From Geosiphon pyriformis (lineage: Eukaryota > Glomeromycota > Glomeromycetes > Archaeosporales > Geosiphonaceae), in NCBI GenBank assembly GCA_016748015.1, contig JAAOMT010000135.1:571960-635959 (forward strand): a stretch of DNA of 64,000 nucleotides, given 5' to 3'. The notes beneath the pieces are model-generated. The model had not been told where the DNA came from, did no database searches, and saw only the letters and a list, made by a program, of their open reading frames with translations. Position numbers and translations under genes: made by a program. Positions 55,927 to 64,000 of the stretch are shown one piece after another; positions within the stretch are counted from its first letter, which is position 1; every line of letters begins with the position of its first letter.

Positions 55927-58900
55927 TAAGTAGTTTCATTTGGAAAATAGCTACGTGCAATATTAGAGAAATGAATAATCTTTCTAAGCAAGCTGACATT
56001 ATTTGTTGGCATATGAGCATGAACAATATGGTATCAATAGTTACAGAAATGAAGTTAAAGGGTAAAGTTCATTCATGGATTGCTGATAAGTTTGCTGGTG
56101 TTCGGGTTTTTATTTCTGGTTTGGATTTGGGTCATCTCAGTTCAGGTGTGGCTATTATTATGAATATTGCTCTGGCCAAACATGTGTGTAAAGTTTTTGA
56201 AGTCTCTGGTCATCTTATTTCTGTCAGGTTACTTTTTAAGAATAAACTCTCAGTCTCTATTTTAGGTCTGTATGCTGACATGTCAGCTTTGGTACATTTC
56301 TCTTAGGCTGATGATGTGAATGCTTTAATTGCTGGTGCTGTGAATAACTCCTTCTTCATTGTCTTGGGTGGTAACTTCAATGAAGATGATTTGCATAAGA
56401 GTGCCAGTTTCAAAAAGTGTGGTAGCTTGGGTCTGGTCAACTCTCTTGTCAGTAGTCCGTTTTTAAAGTTTCTAACATGGAATAATTCCCGGGGTGTGAC
56501 AAAAACAATTGATTATCTTTTCATGTCTCCCAACTTGATGAATGCTATTGTGGATCGCAATATTCTGGATGTGGTCAATTTCTTTAATACTGATTACCAA
56601 GCCGTTTCTGCATCAATTGGTTTGGGTGGTCTCTTGAACACACAATTGTGTTCTATTTGTAAACAGGCTAACAAGGACTGCTAGAAATACAATTATAATA
56701 CCACTAATAATGCTTTGTGGTCAAAGTTTAAGGATGAAACAGTGGCTAATGCTACTATGTTCTCTGTTGATTTTATGGCTGCCAGGGAACTGTTGGATTT
56801 GGATGTAATATGAGATGCTGTTCGCAAAACTATGTGCTTTTCAGTAAATGAAGTACTCAAGAAAAAATGGTTTAAAGATTATGATGGCGTTTTCACTAAG
56901 CATTCATTCAGGTTTCATAAGTTAGAACTTTTAGTGTCTAAATTAGTCAAGGCTTTCCATTCTGTTGATTGTGATGAGTTCGTATTGCTGCTTGATACTT
57001 GGGAATCACTTGATTCTGCTAATGCTGCTGTAGTGAGGTCTCTTTTTTTCTCGAAGTCTCCTTTTAATGACATTCACTTAGCTTTGTCCAAAGCCAGAAA
57101 ATCTTATCATGCCTTAAAGTTGTCAGAAGCAAAACATACTGAAGCTTCACAAATCAAATCTGCTATTGATAAGAGGATAGAAAACTTTGAATCTAACAAA
57201 GGTCATACTATTAGAAGTGTTTTAGAGAAGTCCTTTCGCAAGGTGGTTTTGGATCATTTGGTCATTGGTAATGAGCTGTATTTGGAACCTGGTCCTGTTA
57301 AAACTAAGATGGATGAGATTATGGAGGAATGAACTTGTAAACGTGGAGTGGTTTTTGATATTCCGGGAGATTGGTCTCGCCAATATCAGCCTTTGGAATA
57401 TGTTTTTGATGGTGTTTTTTCTGATGTTATGAGCTGTGTTAGTTTTGATGAAATGTTTGGCATGGTCTCTAACCTATCTGATGAAAAGGCAGCTGGTCTC
57501 TCAGGCATCTCAAATGAACTTTGGAAGCATTGTGACAAATCTGTTCTTGATATGCTTTTAGTGCTTATCAATTTTTGTCTCTGTAGTGAATCAGTGCTTG
57601 GTGCATAGAAGAATGTCTGAATATCAATGATTCCCAAATCTTATGAATGAGAAAGTGTGCTTACAAACACTCGTCCTATTGTTCTGATTGAGACAGCTTG
57701 AAAAATCCTTTCTAAGATTCTCTTTGATAAAATTTCTTTGGCATATAGCAAGTTTAACATTCTTCGTGGGGACAATTTTTCAGTTCTCAAAGGCACTATG
57801 ACTCAATCTCCCATTTTTGCAATTGGTTTGGTAATTGAAAATGCTCTTGAAAAAAACTGAGAGCTCTGGCTGGTTTTGCAAGACATACGAAAAGCATATG
57901 ACTTGGTTGGTTGGGAACATTTTAAAAAAAGTTTGGTTAAAATAAAAATGTGCTGCAAGTTTATTAGGTTTTTTGGAGATATTCATGGTGGTCATACCAA
58001 CCGGGTTATGACTGATTTTGGGTTGACGAATGGTTATCATGTATCACGATGGCTTGGACCAAGGGAAGGTGTTTTTGCCTCTTCTCTGGCATATATTTTA
58101 TGATTCTTTTTGGTGCAAAGTTAAGAGGCAGAAGAGTGTGTGTGGTTATAGGTTAATTTCTCATTTTGTTACTAAGACGGACTGTATAGAGTCTCAGACT
58201 GGATTGTCATCTTTTTTTGCTGCTGGCACTTTTGTAGATGATACAATCTGGGTGGGTAGCAGTCAGGCTGCTACTCAGCTCATTCTTAATGTGGCTAGTG
58301 AATTTTTCTGCATCAATAATATTTCTATTAATAATGATAAGACAGTGGTCATTCTGATTAATATCTGTGCCAGTGTATCTTCTCTTTTCATCAGTGGGTC
58401 CCCCATTTCTATAGCCAAATCAGACAAATCACATCATTATCTGGGTATCTTTTTGTTATCTGAAGGACTGTCAAAGCCCAGCCTGGCAAAAGTGCATTCA
58501 GATGTTTGTTTTTTTACCAACTTAGTTCTGAGGAAGGCTGTATTGGACAAACAGTTTTTATATTTGGTGTCTGCTGTTCTTCACTCTATCATCAGTTATA
58601 GAACTCAATTTAGTTTTGTTCCTGTTAGTGTGTGTAACAAGTGGGATGCTTTGATTTATAAAGGCTTGAAGTTCAAATCTGGATTGCCTCTTAATTTTCC
58701 TAGTGATATGATTCATCACCTTTCTTTTTATGGGTTGAAATCTTTTGCCCAAATTCAATTGGAAAGTAAAGTCGCTTCTCTTATTTGTTTTGTGAACTCA
58801 ATTGAGATCCTGGGTTGCCTATTCTCCCACAGGTCTCATGATTTACAAGTTTTGTGTTGGCGCCCTGTTCATCCTTTAAGCATTCCTGTTTGTGTTCAAG

Positions 58901-60615
58901 TCAGCCCTTTGAATAACTTCTTGGCAGGTGTTGTTCGCATTTTTCTCGATTGTAATTTATCTTTGAGTGGTTTTTTTGATAGTCCATTTTGGCTTCGTGG
59001 TGAGATGCCCATGTTTGCCATTCTCAGTAAGTCTAGATTTATCAAGTTCCTTCCTTTACTCCAGCGATATGATATTGCCTTTGTTAATCAACTCCACAAT
59101 TAACATGGTGCTGTGTTTGACTGGTACAAATTCAAGCAGTAGAAGAGATTGGACCCCCGTGGTCTGACTCCTGAGTGGTTTGTGCTTTCTATTGAATTCT
59201 TTCTTGGTACATCTTCTCTTTGTGCCCCTCTTTCTGCTTTGGTTGGTAAGGGTCTTCAAAATATTCTTGACTCTCCTGGCTCTGTGTTGGTTCGTGATCA
59301 GCTTTCCTGAGTTCTTCCTGGTAACATTTCTGTTTATATGGATGGGTCTCTGATGAACTTTAGTACTGAGAATTGCGCAGCTGGAGCTGGAGTTTTTTTC
59401 AGTGACATTAATCTGGGTTTGGGTGTTGGTGTTTTAAGTTTGTTGTCTTCTACTTTGGCAGAAATACAAGCTATTGTGCTGGCACTGGAGTGTATCCCCC
59501 ATTCTAGTTCTGTTCATCTGTTCTTTAATAGTCAAGCTGTTCTGAATGCCTGTAAGTCAGAACTAGATTTGGTCTGTCCAGATTTTTGCAATCATTGTTG
59601 GGTCAAACACCAGCTTGTTGTGAACATTATTTATAGCAAGAATTTGAGAGTGGAATGGCACAAGGTGAAAGATCACTCTGGTATGGTTGGAAATGAATAT
59701 GCAGATGTTATTGCTGGGGCTTCTTCTCACTCTGGCTGGTTCTTTTCTTTACAATTGAATGTGCACTTCTTGTTGGTAGATGGTGGTGTTGTTTCTGGCA
59801 ATTCTAGACATTTTGTTCATGATATTTTTTGTTCTGTTTGTCGTGTGCACTGGAAGATTGGTTCTGATTCTAAATTTTTGCCTACCAGTTTGCTTGCAGA
59901 CATTGATTAGTTCTGCTCCTCACTGGTATGGCATCCTGATTCACATATGGCCGCTGGCCACACTAGCAGGCCCACAGTGGATGCACGCACTTTTTTTATG
60001 AAGGCATTGCACCACTGGCTGTCTATTGCTTTTTGAAAACACCTGTATAACAGACAGTACTCTAGCATATTGTGCTTATATTGTAGTGAGGTGGAGACAT
60101 TGGATCATGTTTTCTCTTGCGAGATTGATAACTCTGTGTGTCTTCAGATACTGAATACATGTTCAAAATCTTGGATGACACTTTCTGGCCTATCTCTCTC
60201 TTCTTCCTGCATGCTGCAATTGTTGTCTTTTTGTGCCTCTGATGTTTCTGTGTCTATGGCTCTCTTTAAAGGATTTGTTTTTAGTGAATGGTTTTGTGAG
60301 GCTGTCTCTGTTTTTAAGGCCTCCAAGGTTGCTAGTTCGAATATTGTTGAGTTTGTGCATTCTCTTGGTCTCACTTTCAGAAGTAATATTTGGTTAATTT
60401 GGATTAAACATCGTGTATTTATAGAAAGGAATAATCTCATTCCACTTAACGGTTCATTTCCTATCTCAATCTCTGGCTCAGCTTTTAGGTTCTCAGCTGG
60501 CATTGTTAGGCTACTTGGCATGGCTGATACTCTTGGTATTTGTTTTGGTTTTTGTAAACATTGTTCTTTCTTTTCTGGTATTGGTAATTCTGTTTTGGTA
60601 CATATAGCTGCATAG
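55925..60615 (+). pseudogene. LINE-H ORF2: EEP endonuclease, RT, RNase H, Cys motif
   Basis: EEP 55945-56680 (IWKIATCNIREMNN; VTEMKLKGK, where the Glu of TETKL is Met; VLGGNFNEDD, where Asp of GGDFNE is Asn). RT about 56832-58800: KKKWFKDYDGVFTK linker, DEKAAGLSGISNELWKHC, FRFFGDIHGGH, and FVDDTIWVG with an intact FxDD. RNase H 59330-59720: YMDGSLMN, LAEIQAIVLALE, FFNSQ (catalytic Asp now Asn) and DHSGMVGNEYAD. C-terminus with CLYCSEVETLDHVFSC (60073-60120) and FRSNIWLIWIKHRVFIERNNLI. Ends HIAA-stop at 60615. Stops include TAG after FKQ near 59140, a Trp position in LINE-G. Confidence 0.85.
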
Positions 60616-60645
60616 TGTTGTTTTGATCAATCTGAATGGCTGGTC

Positions 60646-60649
60646 ACGT
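60646..60649. repeat. probable target-site sequence of Ty3-K (ACGT)
   Basis: ACGT directly precedes the LTR. It is the same tetramer as the Ty3-1 duplication. The partner copy lies outside the window, so it cannot be confirmed. Confidence 0.35.
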
Positions 60650-61637
60650 TGTTACCGGAGGTTTTTGGTTTCTTTTCTGTAATGTTGTTGATACTTATTT
60701 GCTGTGAATTCACATTTTCTGGATGTGGTTGAACCTCCAATAACTGAATTTATCTTCAAATTATCTCCTATAATTTGAACTGCTGGGCTTATAAGTGGAA
60801 TAACCAATTCCTTGCCAGTTACTTTATGTAATTACATTGTAGTAAACGTCAACTCTTTCCCAGGAATTGCTTGTTTGGAAGCTCACTAAAATGTATAGTT
60901 ACTTTGCTGTGAAAGTCAACTCTTCTACAGAAATCTCGTCTGTAAGCTACCTTAATAATTGTAATAAGAAAAATAAAAGAAAACTAAAAGAAATGTAAAA
61001 GAAATAGAATTTTGTCAAGGGAAATGTTTTCTATCCAGGCCTGAAGTCATTAACAGTTTACTGAAATTGGTAGCTAATCAATTTCGAAATGTTAGTTGGG
61101 TTTTTTTGGGGGGTTTTTTCAAGTACAATAATTAAAGAATTTGGTTTTTCAAATTATTTGATATTTTATTTCTTTTTGTGTGTATAGAAACGGTTTTTAA
61201 GAGATAAATCTAAAAAGTAAGATACATTTTCTCAAAGAGAGAAGCTCTTCTTTTATACAACTTGTTGTAATACTATTCTATGAACTTGAACTTTCCTATT
61301 TTCTACAATTTCGCTGAACTAAAGATACATTTTGGCGAACTACAAGTTATTTTGGCAAACTATTAGATATTTCAGTGAACTATCAATTATTTCGGCAAAT
61401 TACTACAAATTTTGGCAAACTTCTGAATGTTACATAGTTCGGGGTATTGCATGATTGATCATTGCAATTAGGTTACATTTGTGTTGTGTACAATTTGGGT
61501 TATTAATTAAATGATAATTTCAGACATTTTTGCTAATATAATAAGTAATCATTTGAAATGATAATATATGCTAATTAATGATAGGAATTATAAGATAATT
61601 TCATGCTAAATAATATCTCTAATTTCGTCTGGTAACA
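60650..61637 (-). repeat. 3' LTR of Ty3-K
   Basis: TGTTACCGG to CTGGTAACA, 988 bp. It has intact terminal hexamers, the 20-bp array at 61308-61427 and a TATA box at 61251-61257. It includes an extra run of G/T (about 61097-61118) not present in Ty3-1. Confidence 0.9.
61308..61427. repeat. 6 x 20-bp tandem array in Ty3-K LTR
   Basis: Six units in the same register as in Ty3-1, again 50 bp upstream of the TATA box. Unit 2 (CATTTTGGCGAACTACAAGT) and unit 5 (TATTTCGGCAAATTACTACA) show the core. Confidence 0.75.
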
Positions 61638-61755
61638 TAACCTCCTCCTCAAGACTGAGTTCCGTCGAAGTCCAAGTACTGTCTGTTATTTCCAGATAAT
61701 AATCCAAAATTATTGAAGAAATTTGGTCTGAAAATTGTTGAAATTTCAGTTCTGT
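61606..61755 (-). pseudogene. C-terminal end of the extra ORF, retained in Ty3-K
   Basis: From the deletion junction the minus strand reads TELKFQQFSDQISSIILDYY and on to EEEVMLPDEIRDII-stop, matching codon for codon the end of the Ty3-1 extra ORF with no stop or indel. As in Ty3-1 the frame passes through the polypurine tract and ends about ten codons inside the LTR. The N-terminal part is deleted, so no product is expected. Confidence 0.6.
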
Positions 61756-61770
61756 GTGTTAAGGGCTATA
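61740..61770. other. deletion junction in Ty3-K
   Basis: CAGTTCTGTG (Ty3-1 position about 26432-26441) is joined to TGTTAAGGGCTATATT (Ty3-1 about 30353-30368). TTCTGT occurs at both parental sites, so the loss may have used this short homology. Confidence 0.7.
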
Positions 61771-61787
61771 TTAACTGGAACTGTGAA

Positions 61788-62405
61788 TCATCCAGTTGAA
61801 CCAAAACCTTGGGTTCTTCTATCGCTTTTTTCTAATTGTTCTCTTTGATTGACTAGTTGCAAACCCGAAATGTTGATTAAGAGTAGGTAAATAGCTTGGG
61901 CAATTTTTTCAGCATGTTCAATCTTAAATGGTTTGTCAGTTTCATTTTGAAGCATCACTGTTATGTCTCCAGTATATCCAGCATTGATTATTCCTCCTCT
62001 GATATTGATTCCTTTGCTTGCCAGAGAGGACCGGGAGGCAATTTGAACCATTGCTCCTGGCAGGATTTTGAGTGCAATTTTGAGGTTGATTTTTGTGAGA
62101 GATTTGGGTTTGAGAACAAGAGTATCCTTGCCTGGATATCTTAGGTCATATCCAGCATCAATTTTGTGTGCTTTTTTGGGTTTTATTTCTTGTCCGTTGT
62201 TGTTGAAGTATTTAAGTTGTAAGGCAGGCTGATTTTCAATAAGGTAGATGAGTGTTGTTTTAATTTCTTCCGTTTCTTCAGGTTTTCCAAATTTAATTTC
62301 ATTCTCATCATTTTTGCTGGGCAAGGGGATACTAAGAGCATAACATTCAGGACACCATTGTTCATTGCAAGGCATAATGCATTCTTCACATAGTCTAATG
62401 TTTAT
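61788..62405 (-). pseudogene. Ty3-K dUTPase domain with last fingers
   Basis: CEECIMPCNEQWCPEC closes the finger module; then come dUTPase motif 1 AGYDLRYPG (Asp present), motif 2 ASRSSLASKGI (Arg present), motif 3 GGIINAGYTGDI (catalytic Asp changed to Asn, Tyr kept), motif 4 EKIAQAIYLLL and motif 5 RRTQGFGSTG (the Gly before Thr is Arg). Changes differ from those in Ty3-1, so the parent carried intact motifs. The TGA after GSTG (61787) is at the same place as in Ty3-1. Confidence 0.88.
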
Positions 62406-62840
62406 TTGCTCTAATCATTGAATTTGAGCTTCTTGGGTCGGGTAGGTGTGACTTGCAATTTGGTGGTAGACTTCTACTTCATCTTTGTAATCAAATCCAG
62501 CTAATTCTATAGTGTATTCAATGTATTTTGCTTCCTTCATTTGACGAACATCTTCCTTGGTAGCTCCATTAATTAATGCTATTGCTAAGTCAAAAATTAT
62601 CTCGGCATCATGAGGGTAGTGATAAAGTTTGTTGAGAGCACTGTTGTATGCTGCATTAAAGAGTGTTTCTCTTTTTACTTTTTCTGAAATTGATAAAGCA
62701 TATTGGCAGGTCTGATTGCAGACACCTCCTCTCATTGCTACATCAATCCAATTGCATTCTTCTGGTAGCATATCTCCACAAGTCAAACAAGGGGTGTTGT
62801 CCCATTTTCTGCTCCTTTTTATTAGATGGCCCTATCACTC
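62406..62840 (-). pseudogene. Ty3-K middle of the Cys-rich finger module
   Basis: TPCLTCGDMLPEECNW and GGVCNQTC, then a helical segment (FNAAYNSALNKLYHY; KYIEYTIELAGFDYKDEVEV). It is in the same frame as the protease ORF upstream and the dUTPase downstream. The separators are adjacent TGA and TAG near 62830 (after CHRE) and TGA at 62413-62415 (after AQIQ). Confidence 0.75.
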
Positions 62841-64000
62841 TCTGTGACAAGCCTTGCAGTAATAACAAGTATGATTCTCATATTCTTCTTCAGGTGAAAT
62901 GCAGGCTTCCATTGATGATAGTTTCTTGTGGCAGTCCTTACATTTAAGGGGAATATAGGGGCATTGTTTCCTTGGTTCGGGTTTTGAGTAAAGTATATTC
63001 CATCCAGAGGTTTCGGGTTTAGTGTGTGGGGTAAAATGTTCTTGTTTTGTTTCATTGGCCCAGTTGGACGTTGATCCAAGAGCCATGAATGTTTCGATTA
63101 TTGGTTTTTCTTCTTCTGGTTCAAATTCAAAAGCTGGGGCTTTTTCAGAGCATTTGTTGAATGTACCACAAATGACAGGTACCCAGGCGTGTTGTCCTTG
63201 GTAGGAGATTGTTAACTTTTGTGTTTCCCAATTCAGATTAGCATTTGCTTTTTGAAGCCAATCATTTCCGACAAGAGCTTGGTACTGGAGTGCGTCCATT
63301 ACAAGAACTTTGACTGGAATGATGATTCCATTAAGAGTAAATGAAAATTTGTCAATTTCTCCTACTGGGGTCTTTTTCATGCCATCAGCAGTGACAATTA
63401 CTGTTTGAGCTGGTCGGTCAACATTTTTTTTCAACTGTTGCATTAACTGGTAAGTAATAATGCTTCCAGCGGATCCACTGTCTAGAATCAAGCAAATTGG
63501 CTTTTCTTCTACTTCAGCTTCTGTGTACATTGCAGTGATGGCTTTTTGCTCATTAGCCGCTGTATTGCTAAGCAAGAATGGTGATTCATTTGCTTCAAAT
63601 TCAAAAGGAAAGATATCAGAGAGATTGGCATTTTCAGCAATTTGGGCTGGTGGAATAGTGGTGTGGTTATGAGAAGGGTTTCGTTGTTGTTGTGCTGCAG
63701 CTCTACTTTCCGAGAGTGCAGTATGGTAAAAATCCTGTTCTTCCGGCATTGTTAAATAACTGGGTTGAGTGTGGTAATGGTTGGGTCTTGGTTGAGTGGT
63801 ATTTCGGGGAACCAATTGGTTGTTCGAACTGATTCTACTGTTGTTTACTTGGTATCGGTTTTGTGGTGTGAATTGATTTTGTGTAATCAGTCTTTGAGCA
63901 GGTGCTTGATAATGTTGTGTGGGTGGTTGTTGGTATTGCTGTTGGATTGGTTGTGGGGTGGGCTGATAATAGTTATTTTGGTATTGGGGTCTTGGTGAAT
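62835..64000 (-). pseudogene. Ty3-K Gln/Tyr linker, protease and first finger pair
   Basis: An open frame from the window edge to 62835. Linker rich in Gln, Pro, Tyr and Asn (about 64000-63760), IAENANLSDIFPFEFEANE, then protease LILDSGSAGSIITYQLM with an intact Asp-Ser-Gly triad (about 63463-63490), VTADGMKKTPVGEI, NDWLQKANANLNW, then a spacer and LKCKDCHKK...CYYCKACHRE. It is the best preserved protease/finger sequence in the window. The upstream gag is outside it. No start codon is expected because this part would be made as Gag-Pol. Confidence 0.85.

Larger units (their letters stand above)
53945..60649 (+). mobile_element. LINE-H, near full-length, 3' UTR cut by Ty3-K
   Basis: Leader ACTTCTTTCTCTCTTACCTCC at about 53951-53971 is the same as the LINE-G 5' end, fixing the family start. 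ORF1 54085-55926, ORF2 about 55925-60615, then the 3' UTR up to GGCTGGTCACGT at 60649, where the LTR of K begins. The remaining 3' end should lie beyond the window. Moderate decay: stops, one frameshift near 58040. Confidence 0.88.
60650..64000 (-). mobile_element. Ty3-K, internally deleted dUTPase-bearing LTR element
   Basis: The LTR (60650-61637) is followed by polypurine tract and the end of the extra ORF, then a junction near 61750-61756 that jumps to the 3' end of dUTPase. About 3.9 kb of Ty3-1 (extra ORF start, integrase, RNase H, RT, linker; equivalent to about 26440-30350) is absent. What remains reads leftward from the window edge: Gln/Tyr linker, protease, fingers, dUTPase. Gag and the 5' LTR would lie beyond 64000. 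It is a non-autonomous derivative that keeps its ends. Confidence 0.85.

Overview
The window looks like a TE-saturated fungal chromosome segment, most likely from an arbuscular mycorrhizal fungus (Glomeromycotina). This rests on one compact, intron-rich fungal housekeeping gene, very AT-rich spacer DNA, and two retroelement types whose protein motifs I associate from memory with Rhizophagus/Gigaspora-type genomes. The taxonomic call is an inference; no rRNA or other marker is present.

The only ordinary host gene is RNA14 (CstF-77 family, mRNA 3'-end processing), 14 exons on the + strand at 6322-11096, about 1155 aa, with every splice junction in phase. It sits in a small island between about 5.95 and 11.3 kb. 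Everything else that can be read is retrotransposon, in many nested and differently aged copies.

Two families dominate. (1) A two-ORF LINE: ORF1 has two RRM-like folds plus a CCHC knuckle; ORF2 has EEP endonuclease, reverse transcriptase, RNase H and a C-terminal Cys/His motif. Copies: A (1423-5216, -), I (11.8-13.4 kb, +, very old), B (13.39-20.24 kb, +), D (21.7-24.3 kb, -, very old), C (24.29-25.35 kb, +, 5'-truncated), E (35.2-37.3 kb, -, old), G (43.45-50.27 kb, -) and H (53.94-60.65 kb, +). (2) A Ty3-type LTR element with about 970-bp LTRs: the full copy Ty3-1 (25350-35191, -), an internally deleted copy K (60650 to the window end, -), two lone decayed LTRs (20.8-21.7 kb inverted; 39930-40890) and old internal remnants F (39.0-43.4 kb) and J (51.7-53.9 kb). 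A second LTR family (L) enters at the left edge with gag (1-597) and one LTR (598-1422) inserted into the RT of LINE-A.

Reading order of the Ty3-type element on its own strand: LTR, primer-binding site, gag (CCHC), Gln/Tyr-rich linker, protease, a Cys-rich multi-finger module, dUTPase, RT, RNase H, integrase, an extra unrecognised ORF that runs into the 3' LTR, polypurine tract, LTR. The most interesting points are the Cys-rich/dUTPase module, the extra 3' ORF, the 6 x 20-bp repeat array exactly 50 bp upstream of the LTR TATA box in three LTRs, and copy K, which has lost RT, RNase H and integrase but keeps linker, protease, fingers and dUTPase in one frame broken by three stop sites.

Nearly all elements are dead. 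In the Ty3 copies many stops are TGA at positions where the family has Arg (CGA to TGA, a CpG transition), whereas in the LINEs Trp codons are often hit. The oldest copies have decayed into very AT-rich DNA that looks like plain intergenic sequence.
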